DNA of 64,000 bases from Dactylis glomerata (Eukaryota; Streptophyta; Magnoliopsida; Poales; Poaceae): positions 836,301-900,300 of the forward strand of contig QXEO01001032.1 of the NCBI GenBank assembly GCA_007115705.1. Direction: 5' to 3'. The notes below the pieces were generated by a model. It was not told the DNA's origin and did not search any database. It saw only the letters and a list, made by a program, of their open reading frames with translations. Within the stretch, counting starts at the first letter, position 1; the number at the start of each line of letters is the position of its first letter. Position numbers and translations under genes: made by a program. Below, piece by piece: positions 34,019-43,800 of the stretch.

Positions 34019-34904
34019 GCGAGCGCTCAACACCCCACGTCTGCGGGCACTGTTTATTATGCGGGATGAACAATGATTCTAGTGTTTTGGGCCGACTAAT
34101 CTCCATCCAACGGTCCATACAGCCCGGAGCCCCACACTGATCCTCCTCAACTGCCGTCCGCCTCCTCCTCTAGGCCACCGTTGCTAGCGCGCCGGCCTCC
34201 ACCGCTCACCCCTGAGAGTTGACTGGCTGAGCACTCGATGCCTTGATGTCCATAGAGGGAGCTTTTATCCGGAGCTGTCCCCATGCTCCGAGCTCTGGGA
34301 AGATACAAGAGCGAGGATGGGTTGTGGATTATTTGATCCGACGACAACGAGACTTTGAGTAGTTTGATTCATTGCCAACAAGCTGGGAGACGACGTGCTC
34401 TGATGGCAGAGGTCAGTTTGTTTTGTGATTTTCTTCAATGTTGCAAAAGGTTGTTTCTAATTGTGACAAACGACTATCTATATGTTGTTTAAGAGCGGGT
34501 AAAAAGCTACAATGATTTTTGTGTATGCTACATAGTGATTATTCCAATGATATATACGTGTATCTGTAGTGTTGAATGAGTGGGCACACATGTTGGATGC
34601 ATTGTATTCTGTTGCAAACGGAGACACACGCTTTTATGTTTTGATGCAAACAACTTGGGATTTGTTGCATGCATTGTTCTTTTTCACTACATTGAAGTGT
34701 CCAAAATTATCACCATTTTTCCACACGTTGCAAGTTTTTACAGATTCAAGAGAAAATGGTGTAAAATGATGCCACATTTATATAAAAAGCTACATACACA
34801 GAAAAAGTGTTAAGCTGGCTGCTGCGTAGCATTTGTCTTCGGAAACAGGGCAGCAAAATTAAATATTCTTGTCTCCAGCAAGGTAATAAAATCCAACATA
34901 TGCT
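34019..34904. other. No supported gene
   Basis: GC-rich from 34100 to 34300, then AT-rich. Short frames only. Nothing matches the NLR upstream copies, which begin at about 34905. Confidence 0.35.
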
Positions 34905-35216
34905 ATATCTTAACAAAACTAGTAAACAAGCAAAGATGGTGATTAAAAATCAGAAATGGTGAGTAGATGGCAGCTGGATCCAGATAAGAGAGAGAAAAAG
35001 AGAAAGCATCAAAATGGACAACCCAAGTTGTCCACAAGGATTTATATACAACGTTTGGACTTCACTAACAATTTTTTAACCACTGTCACACTTCTCACTG
35101 ATAATTTTCTTGGCACTTTCAATAATTTAAGACAGCTGGGTAGCTAACATGCATAAAATGGACGAAAAGTGCCGGTGATCAGATCAATTATCACTTATGA
35201 CCATGCACCTCTATAA
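34905..35216 (+). repeat. NLR upstream-region copy A
   Basis: Shares ACTAGTAAACA, GGACAACCCAAGTTGTCCAC, AGGATTTATATACAACGTTTG, TTCTCACTGATAATTTTCTT and a GACCATGCACCTCTAT end with the other copies. It continues after the Tourist MITE at 35648-35700 with GGATGGGGTGCGTCG and GAGGCAATCAC, which recur just before the NLR start codon at 40808-40845. Confidence 0.75.
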
Positions 35217-35644
35217 GGGTGTGTTCGGTTCGAGAACCAAGTGGAATGTAATGTCATGGTTCCATTCCGAAAGAATGGGTTGGTTCCATTCTTGTGTTCA
35301 GTTTGAGCTAGAACATGGAATGAGTTGGTTCCATTCTTGTGTTCAGTTGGAGAGTGAAATGTGACAGATTCTGAAAATAGAAGATGTGAGCATGCATGGG
35401 GTGCGTCTAGCAGAATAAAGTTATGAGAGAATAGAGGAGTTGAGTGACTGTGGGTGGCTTTAGCATAGAGGAATGGGGAGATTCCACCGATTTTGAGGAA
35501 TGGGTGTGTTCTGGATCTGGAGGGAATATTCTCTTTTGAGGAACCACCTCGTTCCGTTCCATTTTCCAACTGAACACCGGAATGAGATCTAGGTGCGGAA
35601 CCATCCCATTACATTCCACTTGGTGACACCAACCGAACACACCC
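35217..35644. mobile_element. Tourist MITE (PIF/Harbinger type)
   Basis: The termini GGGTGTGTTCGGTT and AACCGAACACACCC are exact inverted repeats, with further inverted similarity inside (CAAGTGGAATGTAATG). It is flanked by TAA at 35214-35216 and 35645-35647. Length is 428 bp and it is non-coding. It interrupts upstream copy A. Confidence 0.93.
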
Positions 35645-35708
35645 TAAACTGGATGGGGTGCGTCGTCTCCGCCTTCCCGTGATCCTAGAGGCAATCACAA
35701 AATATATA

Positions 35709-35790
35709 CTCCCTCAGTTCCTAAATATAACATATTCAGGCAGCTTAAGTTGAACTGCCAAAACATTTTGTATGTAGAAACAGAGGAAGT
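35709..35790. mobile_element. Stowaway MITE (82 bp)
   Basis: Starts CTCCCTCAGTTCCTAAATAT and ends with a partial inverse of this (GTAGAAACAGAGGAAG), flanked by TA on both sides (35707-35708 and 35791-35792). It ends the similarity of copy A with the other upstream copies. Confidence 0.8.
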
Positions 35791-35865
35791 AGTAGTTTAG
35801 ATTGAGGGACAAAACGTAAACCATGGCAATAGTTCAAGAAAAAATTAAATATGTTCCTTAATATA

Positions 35866-36049
35866 AAACTGTAAACAAACAATGATTGTGATGAAAAAAT
35901 GGGAAAGAGTGAGTTGATACCAGGCACTGCAGGCTGGACTGAGACGACTCTGAACTGCTGTTAGTTGGCCAAGTCCTATGTTAAGACTCTGCACAACTAG
36001 TAGTTTATTAAATCCTACGTTCTAACAGTTCACAGATTAATTAAAATTG

Positions 36050-36093
<44 letters not shown>

Positions 36094-36240
36094 ATCAAAA
36101 TGAACAACCAAGCAAGTTGTCCACTAGGATTTTTATATATACAACGTTGGACTCGGCGAGCAAGTTTTTAATCAGACTGTCAGATTTCTCATTGATAATT
36201 TCCTTGGTCATTTCTGACCGCAAAACAAAAAGGACGCTGC
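35866..36240 (+). repeat. NLR upstream-region copy B
   Basis: Contains ACAATGATTGTGATG, CCAGGCACTGCAGGCTGGA, AGTTGGCCAAGTCCTATG, a long AG run, GAACAACCAAGCAAGTTGTC and TTCTCATTGATAATTTCCTT in the same order as copies C and D. Similarity stops at about 36230, where unrelated GC-rich sequence follows. Confidence 0.8.
36053..36090. repeat. (AG)19 microsatellite
   Basis: An uninterrupted AG run at the same place in upstream copy B as the GA runs in copies C (36939-36984) and, shorter, in D. The length differs between copies. Confidence 0.97.
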
Positions 36241-36703
36241 CAGCCTGAAACCCTAACCAGGAATCCCGTTCATACCTGCCACCACCACCTCCATCACCAT
36301 CACCGGCCGAATCACCTGCCATCGCCGACTGTGCTCGGCGTCGCTTCCACTAAGCCTCGCTGCCTTGCCATGCTCGAAGCTTCGCCTTCGCTTATCCGCA
36401 CTGCCCTGGCCACCCCTCTAAGCTCGGAGAGAGCCCATTTTTTCTCGGGCACCATCATGCCTCCTCCTTCCACCATCTATGAACCCATAGTTCATTTCGA
36501 GCATACACTGGCGCCGCTGCGGCCAGCTGCGTCGGCTCTGTCTTCGGCTCGGTCACTGTCGGCTCTGTCTTTGGCTCGGTCACTGCTTGTCATAGCCTTT
36601 TCCACCATAGAGCACTGGTGGCCTTGTCTGATTTGGTTGCGAAAGGACAAAGAGGACCATTGCGACTTAGTTTTCACAATCGAGGCAAATATCTAGTATT
36701 CTA
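36241..36703. other. Unrecognised GC-rich insert between upstream copies
   Basis: A plus-strand frame (36331-36696, 121 residues, Ala/Ser/Leu-rich) fills most of it. It starts with CCTAACCAGGAATCCCG and looks like the leader or first exon of some gene, but no domain is known. It is absent from the other copies. Confidence 0.3.
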
Positions 36704-36782
36704 CTCCCTCCGTCCCATAATGTAAGTAGTTTTAGCTAACTAAAATAGTTAGCTAAAACGGCTTACATTGTGGACAGACTGA
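36704..36782. mobile_element. Stowaway MITE, degenerate right end
   Basis: CTCCCTCCGTCCCATAATGT follows TA, and the right half repeats it inverted (TTAGCTAAAACGGCTTACATT), but the last bases are changed. A TA follows at 36783. Confidence 0.75.
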
Positions 36783-36824
36783 TAGATTTGAGGGACCGTG
36801 CTGGAAATGAATATCTTCCTTAAT

Positions 36825-36934
36825 AAAACTAGTAAACACACAATGATTGTAATTTAAAATGTGAAAGGGTGGTTGATGCCAGGCACTGCAGGGTCCAAGT
36901 CCTATGTTCTAACAATTTATAGATTAATTCAAAT

Positions 36935-36984
<50 letters not shown>

Positions 36985-37303
36985 CAGGCACTGCAGGCTG
37001 GATCGAGATGGCTCTGAACAAATGTTAGTTGGCCGAGTCCTAAGTTCTAACAGTTTATAGATTAATTTAAATTGTTGAGTGAGAGAGAGAGGGAGAGCAT
37101 CCAAATGAACAACCAAGCATGTTGCCCACTAGGATTTATGTACGACGTTGGACTTTGATAAGAAGTTTATAATCAGACGGGAAGACTTCTCATTGATAAT
37201 TTCCTTGGCACTTCCAATAAGTTGAAACAGCTGGCTAGCTAGCTAGCAGAACATGGACGGTAAAAATTGCTGGCACGGAGGGAGGGAGCAGCAATCACAC
37301 AAC
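36825..37303 (+). repeat. NLR upstream-region copy C
   Basis: It has the common order ACTAGTAAACACACAATGATTG, GGCACTGCAGG, GTCCAAGTCCTATGTTCTAA, GA run, CTGGATCGAGATGGCTCTGA, GAACAACCAAGCATGTTG, GACTTCTCATTGATAATTTC, and ends GGAGGGAGCAGCAATCACAC. A doubled GGCACTGCAGG..TAACA.TTTATAGATTAAT part within it shows an extra internal duplication. The LINE at 37304 sits at its junction with copy D. Confidence 0.85.
36939..36984. repeat. (GA)n microsatellite
   Basis: A GA run of about 46 bases with one AA interruption in upstream copy C. Confidence 0.95.
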
Positions 37304-38137
37304 TAGTGCATGGGAAGCATTACGAGCTAGACTTCCCGACTCTCTCTCGGCCTCCCCAGACAGCGTTTCGTGGCACCTGTCTCCTTCGGGGATATTCATG
37401 GTTAAGTCCGCATATCGGGCCCTCTGTAGAGGGCCTGTCCTGGCGTGGACGACCCCTTTGTGGAAGGCCCCACTTCCCCTTAAATCCAAGATATTTGTGT
37501 GGCAGTTGCTTCGGGATCGTCTCCCCACTGCGGTGGAGGTTGCAAAACGTCATGGGCCAGGTAATGGCCAGTGCCCCCTTTGCGACGTCCCGGAGACGAC
37601 GCATCACATTATTTTTACCTGTCCTGCTGCCCGCTTCCTATGGAGTTTCGTTGCCGAGGCCTTAGGTCCTGAGTGGCAGGCCCTTGACCTTGGCGAATTC
37701 CTGGAGATGCGTGCAAACCGTACCGGTGGGAGGAGGCGCCTCTTCTGGCTCGTGTTTGCCGCGATGTCTTGGACCTTATGGACTATTCGTAATAAGATGG
37801 TGATTGAGCATATCTTCCTAAGGCGGGCATCTGACTCTGTCTTCAAATTTTTGGCCTTTTTGCAGCAGTGGTATCCGCTCTGTAGGCAGCGGGACAGGAA
37901 ACGGCTGGACAGCATGCTGGAGGATCTTCTATTGGCAGCACGCCAATTATCTACGCAGTCCAGCCGTTGAGTTGCTCTACACGTTACGTGAGAGCTGTAT
38001 CTTTCTTGTACCTCTTGTTGGGCTTGTCTGTGCTGTGGCCCCAGCAAACCTTTTTTTCTCCTTTGCTATGCTGGGTACTTGAACTTTGTATGGTTGTGGT
38101 TGCTTTATTTATAAAGCGGGGCGAAAGCCTGTTTCGT
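37304..38137 (+). mobile_element. Second 5'-truncated LINE, 12-bp target duplication
   Basis: CAATCACACAAC flanks it at 37292-37303 and 38138-38149. It holds only a LINE coding end and a 3' UTR ending TTTATAAAGCGGGGCGAAAG. No A-tail is left. It differs from the LINE at 33126 in sequence but has the same architecture, so it is a separate family member. It lies between upstream copies C and D. Confidence 0.9.
37398..37970 (+). CDS. LINE ORF2 C-terminal piece with zf-RVT domain
   Basis: This is a 190-residue open frame: PLWKAPLPLKSKIFVWQLLR, DRLPTAVEVAKR, CPLCDVPETTHHIIFTCPAA (C..C..H..C), FLWSFVAEAL, then FWLVFAAMSWTLWTIRNKMV. It is the same domain as at 33178 with different residues. The open frame may start further upstream than the ATG. 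No catalytic domain remains. Confidence 0.85.
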   Translation: MVKSAYRALCRGPVLAWTTPLWKAPLPLKSKIFVWQLLRDRLPTAVEVAKRHGPGNGQCPLCDVPETTHHIIFTCPAARFLWSFVAEALGPEWQALDLGEFLEMRANRTGGRRRLFWLVFAAMSWTLWTIRNKMVIEHIFLRRASDSVFKFLAFLQQWYPLCRQRDRKRLDSMLEDLLLAARQLSTQSSR

Positions 38138-38574
38138 CAATCACACAACGATTGTGATTTAGAACGGGAAAGGGTAGTTGATGCTAGGCACTGTAGGTTC
38201 CAAGTCCTATATGTTCTAACAATTTATATATTACTTCAAATTATTGAGAGAGAAAGAGACTGGCAGGCACTACAGGCTAGATCCAGATGACTCTGAACAA
38301 ATGTTAGTTTGCCGAGTCCTATGTTCTCACAGTTTATAGATTAACTCAAATTGTTGAAAGAGAGTGAGAGGGAGAGCATCCAAATGAACAACCAAACATG
38401 TTGTCCAGTAGGATTTATGTACAATATTGGACTTTGATAAGAAGTTTATAATGAGACTGCCAGACTTCTCATTGATAATTTCCTTGTCTCTTTCAATAAT
38501 TGAAAAGGCTGGCTAGCGCTAGCAGAAAATGAAGGAAAAAAGGCTGGCGATCAGTTGACCGTGCACCTGTATTA
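38138..38574 (+). repeat. NLR upstream-region copy D, next to the gene
   Basis: Same block order as copies B and C (CGATTGTGATTTAGAACG, GGTTCCAAGTCCTAT, GACTGGCAGGCACTACAGGC, GAACAACCAAACATGTTG, ACTTCTCATTGATAATTTCC) ending GACCGTGCACCTGTA. The Harbinger-type element was then inserted, and the copy resumes at 40801 with ACGGACGGGGTGCGTTGCC and GAGGCAATCACATTC, 50 bases before the NLR start. It is thus the NLR's own promoter and leader. Confidence 0.85.
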
Positions 38575-38656
38575 GAGCATGTCTAACAGACCCTCTATTT
38601 TTCTGCCCCGTAAAATGCGAGTAGAGGGCCATGTATTCACTTTCCACCGGCCGAAA

Positions 38657-38752
38657 ACTCGTGCGAGCTAGCAGACCCCGTATCCCCACCCCGTAAAACA
38701 GAATATTCTGTTTTACGGGGTGGGGATACGGGGTCTGCTAGCTCGCACGAGT
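38657..38752. repeat. Perfect 96-bp palindrome
   Basis: The arms 38657-38704 and 38705-38752 are exact reverse complements with no spacer, centred on CAGAATATTCTG. The arm holds ACGGGGTGGGGATACGGGGT, related to the TTTACGGGGTCTGCTAG at the other end of the element (about 40702-40718). It may be a doubled subterminal repeat. Confidence 0.95.
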
Positions 38753-38865
38753 ATTCAACCCCTCAAAAACTGGGTTTTAGACAACTACTTGTGATCAAAC
38801 ATAGCACATCCAAAATATGTGATGCATAATTTATAGTTTTTACATCACGAATATCATCAATGCGA

Positions 38866-40489
38866 TCAACCATCAACGAGTCCATCGCCAGCGCCGCCAC
38901 CACTCGCCGGAGACTCACCTCGAGGAGCACTTGCGGCACGAGCTTGACGCGCGAGCATCTTCCTCGCCATGATATCCGCCTTGGTCTCCTTCCACCATGC
39001 CAGCTGATCCTCGTCCATGCCGTCGGTGCGCATCATCATGATCTCCCTCTCCTCGGCCAAGAGCTCCTTCATCGCCTTGGCTTCTTTGAGTGCGATCATC
39101 CTCGATTCCAGTTCGGCCTTCACCTTGGCATCTTCCCGCCTTGCTTCCACCATGGCGAGCTTCACCTCCTTCTTCTTCTCGGTGATGAGGAGCTTGGTCT
39201 CCAATGTCTTCATCGTCAATGCCTCCTTGGACTTCATGAGTTGATCCAACTTCTCCTTGAAGCTAGCTGCTTCGCCTTCTACCTTCATCCTCTCCTTGGC
39301 TTTCTTGCAGCCCTCGGGCTTGTCTTTGTTTCTAGTACTCATGTCCTCCCCTTCATCATCCATGCAAATCATTGCTTCCTTCTTGCACTTTGGTTCATTG
39401 TCCCTCAACTTCCACTTAGGAAGATGTTGAAGCAAGGCAAAGCAATGTTGGAACTGAAATTCCTTGTTCTTGGAGCCGGCCATGTCTTTGTACCTCATTT
39501 GAGCATACTTGGGCTGCACAACAACAATATTAATGTGATGTTTGCACATCATCAACACATAGTATGGATACCAACAAACTTGGAAAACTTACATAGTCCT
39601 CCGGCATGCATCCACTAGGGGGGTTGTCGGCCACTTGGTCCATGGCAGCACTCCAACGAGAACAAGCTGGTTTGATGATGTTCCACCGGCCTTCAAGGGA
39701 GCGGTAGGATCTGTCGGCCATGCTCTTGGTGCGAGGCTTCAGCTGGTGGTAGAGATCCTCGATGCGCTGCCAATAGCGCTTGCCGCCTTGGTCCACTCCG
39801 GTGCACGCATCCATGCCCACCCTGCTCCAAGCACGGACCAAGGTTGTGTCTTCAATCTCGGTGTAGTTCGCGGTGCGTGGCTTCGACCCGGAATAACCGG
39901 CGGTAGCTGGATCAACCTCAACCACGTCGTCATCGACCCCTTCATCACCCTCACCCTCTTCCTCCTCCTCATCATCGACATTCTCCTCCCTATCGAACGC
40001 CTCGATGCCGGCGGTCAAGTCCACCGAGGAATCGTTGAGCATGTCCATATACAATGTTGTGGACTCAACATCGAACACCTTGTCTACGTCCATGAAGGGT
40101 GGCGGCGGCGCGGGCGTCGGCGCGGACGGAACGGAGGGAGAAGGGGCCGTGGCCTTGGAGGGCGGTGGAGGCGCGAGGCCGATGCGGCTGACCGCCTTCG
40201 TCTTCACCCTGCTCGGCGGGGCGCCCCTCGGCCGGACCGCCTTTGTCTTCACCCGGCCCTTCTTGTCAGCTGCACCAATCACAGCCGGCGGAGCCACAGC
40301 CGGCGGAGCTGCGGCCGCCGCATGGGCGTTGAAGTGTTGCTTCGGGATCCTCTTCCGCTTCAACGGGATGGCGGCGGAGATCATGGCCGCCACATCGCCG
40401 GTGGTAGGCGGACCTCCGACGGGGACAATAACCACCGCGGTCGAAGGTGGTGCACCGCCGGCGGTCGGCGGGGCTTGCGGGGGATCCAT
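38866..40489 (-). CDS. Harbinger-associated Myb-like / NAM-associated protein (two exons)
   Basis: Exon 1 is 40489-39593 and exon 2 is 39513-38866; the 79-base intron has GTAAG and GTGCAG ends, and joining is in phase 0, giving about 514 residues. Residues 1-190 are Pro/Ala-rich with basic runs; an acidic block with EEEEEGEGDEG lies near residue 205. A trihelix/SANT-like domain follows: NYTEIEDTTLVRAWSRVGMD, then YWQRIEDLYHQL, then RSLEGRWNIIKPACSRW. Exon 2 gives a NAM-associated-type Lys/Glu coiled coil with QHCFALLQHLPKW. Such ORF1 proteins bind element ends and help the transposase; similar plant proteins are often mislabelled GST T3-like. The MDPPQ start was preferred over an upstream methionine (40639), which lies closer to the element's end. 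No internal stop. Confidence 0.82.
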
Positions 40490-40890
40490 GGCAGCGAGAT
40501 CCGGCCGCGTCGTTGCCGGGAAGGGCGGGGCGGAGGAGATCGGGCGGCGGCGGCGGCGGTTGGGTTTCCGGGAAACCCTTCGCGCGCAGTGGAGGGGAGA
40601 ATGCAGGTTTCGCCCTGTATTCCCCTTCCCACCCCGCACAAGTAGGGGACGAAGAGCCGCCCCGTAGCCAAAACTGCAAAAATTCGATTCGAGGGGCCGA
40701 TTTACGGGGTCTGCTAGACGGCCGGGTAGAGCTCTACCCCGTATATCGGCAGTTATTTTACGGGGTTGGGCCTTTTAAGGGTCTGTTAGACATGCTCTTA
40801 AAACGGACGGGGTGCGTTGCCTTCCGGAGGGTAGAGGCAATCACATTCGCAGCCGAGCTTTAGGCTCTAGCACACACCGAAGGAGCAGCC

Positions 40891-43800
40891 ATGGCGGACA
40901 GCTTGGTGAACACGGCAATGCTGAAGCTGGAGGGGATGGCGTTCAACACGGTGAAGCAGCAGACGGAGGTGGGGAAGAGGGCGCAGGGGCTCAAGGACGA
41001 CATGGCATGGCTGCAGCTGACGCTGCGGGGCGCCGACCAGCGCCGGCGGCGGGAGATCAACGAGTACATCGAGCTGTGGGTGCGGCAGACGCGCGATGTG
41101 GCCTTCGACGCCGAGGACCTCCTCGACGAGTACCTCCATGAAGGGCGGCTGCACTGCCGCGGAGTCCTCGACCTGCCCTCGCTGCTCCGGTGGCTCCGCC
41201 ACTCTGCCACCGGCCTCTTCGTCCGCCAGTCCATCTGCTCCGACATCGACGCCATCAAGGCCAGGCTCGAGCAGATCAAGAGCAAGACAGTGGACAACGG
41301 CGTCCAGCTGCAGATCAGCATCCCCGCCACCGCCAGCAGCGATAAGCACCGGAAGCGCTACGTCGACTGGTACGTAATTGCCTCTCCTCCCAGACGAAAA
41401 CCCCGCCTGAAATGCATACAAATCCCAAATAACTCAAATCACATTTCTACTCTAGTGACATGCCGAAATCTGGCAATAACTTGATTTCAACGCATTCGCG
41501 TTTGCCCTTTCAAATGGACTTTTAGTATTTTTTTCCAACCGGACTTCCACCCCTTTCCATTTCACAACGGAAATACCAGGTTCATTACAAGAAATACAGG
41601 AGAGGGGTAGGGAAAAGAAAGCTACTTGAGCAGTGCCACTGCTGTCGAACATTCACTATAGGGCAAAAAACTTGACACCACTATAAGTAGTTCTTAAAAG
41701 CTACAGTACAAACCAACCGAAAGTTTAGGAGAACTTCAACAGGAGTCTGAACTGAAACAAACAAACAACCACTATAGGGCAAAAAACTTGACACCACTAT
41801 AAGTAGTTCTTAAAAGCTACAGTACAAACCAACCGAAAGTTTAGGAGAACTTCAACAGGAGTCTGAACTGAAACAAACAAACAACCAAAAAGAGGCCATG
41901 TTTAAACCTATGATTCACATCATTAAGCCAATTGCTGAATATATTAGCAACGCTTGTGGGCGGGTATAAGGTAGAACCTACTTGGATGACTAGATCTAGC
42001 AAATTTACACTGGAAAAATAAGTGCTTAATTGTCTCTTCTTGATGAGAAAATACGCACTCAGAATTCTATGCCAATTTCTCATCACAAGGTTGTCTTTGG
42101 TGAGGATTACTCCTCTATGAAGATACCACGCAAAAACCTTTGTATTTAGCAGGATCTTCATTTTCCAGATTTTTTTATTATTTTCTACTGGCACATCTAG
42201 CTAGATTAAGGCTCTATACATAAAATCTACAGCGAATTTACCATTCACATGTAAGTTCCAAATCAAAATTCATCTGGTGTCGTGTTAGCGGGTGTCTTGA
42301 CTGTAATCTTTCAGCTTGCCTCAAGCTTTGTCTTCTGTAATCAACATGTTCTAGCAGGTTGATGGCTCCATTAATTTGAAGTTGGGCTGAAATATGTCTT
42401 TTCCCTAAAAAAAATACCATAACATTCTACTTCCATTAGCGTTTAATGGTTAAATTCTCGGCACTCATGCCGGAGCCGTAGGCATGAACACACTTTCACA
42501 ATCAACCTAGCTAGGTGATGAGCTGTTTCATTTCATTCCCTGTCGGCTTTTGCCACACCGAATCCTAGCAATTGATGCATGAGAAGTCTGCTTTACCAAG
42601 TGCTATCAGCCCCTCCTTTTTTCGAAATGGTTTCCCGGCCTCTGCATCAAAATGATGCACACTGCCCTTATCAGCCCCTCCTGAAGTATAACTTAAGATC
42701 ACACACCCAAGATCCTTGACCTATGAAGCTTGCATAAATATTCAGCTTCATCCAACCTTCCTCGAGCCAGCTCCAGTGTTGGTGCGTGCAGCTGCTCTGT
42801 TTTCCCCAGGCTTCCACTTCTGGGCGAGCTAGGCCTTTGCCTTCACCTTGGGTTCCTAGCCACCCAAGCGGCTCGAGGTACTGTTCATAGTTCACGAGGA
42901 ATTGCATCCACGCCAGGATAAGCAATTCTAGTCCATGTTCAATGCCCCGCCAGACTGTGGAATCATACTGAACAAAAGTTGTGTCTATAGTATAAGGAAA
43001 ATACCTTTGCTTTGGGCAGCGGAGCACATAAACTCTGCAGGAACTCAATCATTCTCCAAGTTTGCTTGGCAAAAATGCTTGGTTAAAAATCTTGAGATAT
43101 TGAGCCAAATGCTGCCAAAGTTCTTGAGATCTCAAAGCCACCAGTTCCGTCAGATTCACGCCATGAACAATTGCGTTTCTGCTTGGTTTTGTTTTTCTGC
43201 AAATTAGCATATTCTTTCAGCAATTGTCCTAGTAGAGTGTGGATTAGTAGGCCCCATTGTGCAAGTTCCACAAAGCCCAGACCTACCTACTACTTCGACA
43301 AAAATCAAGCAAGAAGGTTTACCTCTGAAACATGAAAGCCACCTCCCGAGATCCCGCACATCTACAGGCATTGTATCCTAACAGAGAGCACAAGGACCCC
43401 TTCCCACACATATAACCAGCCAGCGGGCATTCAAAGGAAGTAGTAGACTGATTCCTCATCACCAGAAAGTTGACAATGTCAATGTGGATTACCCTTTCAA
43501 CCTTGAAGCAACAAGGATTGTGTTGTTTGAGAACAAGCAAAAAGAACACATGAATCTGGACGGAATTTTGATGTTCCAAGTAAATGCATTGGAAAACTGA
43601 ATCCACTGCTCACAGCCCTTCAATAAAAAGCCTTGACACTAAATTGACTTTCCTTCCTAAGTTTTCCAGATTAAGTTGACTCCATATTAAGTGAATGTAA
43701 TTCTAGCACTCTTGCTCTTAAGCTCAGATAACATCAAGTATTATATCATTAAATAAGTTCCTCCTGAATTTAGAGTTATGAAAACCTGATGCAACACTGT

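Larger units (their letters stand above)
38575..40797 (-). mobile_element. PIF/Harbinger-type transposon without transposase
   Basis: The termini GAGCATGTCTAACAGACCCT and its inverse match for 20 bases, with a 3-bp TTA target duplication (38572-38574, 40798-40800), the hallmark of PIF/Harbinger. It carries one two-exon gene (40489-38866, minus) like the Myb-type ORF1; no DDE transposase is present, so movement would need help from elsewhere. A CCCGTAAAA motif recurs near both ends, and a 96-bp palindrome lies near the left end. It sits in the NLR promoter, about 90 bp before the start codon. Confidence 0.9.

Noticed and set aside
36331..36696. 121-residue plus-strand frame between upstream copies
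   Set aside because: Ala/Ser/Leu repeats (SALSSARSLSALSLARSL), no domain and no splice context; left as unrecognised insert.
36053..36984. Regular GA arrays considered as CRISPR-like or structured repeats
   Set aside because: Simple microsatellites without spacers in plant DNA; they belong to the duplicated upstream units.
39635..40667. Plus-strand open frames of 336 and 220 residues
   Set aside because: Antisense shadows of the GC-rich first exon of the Harbinger ORF1; repeats of Gly, Arg and Ala come from Pro- and Ala-codons on the other strand.
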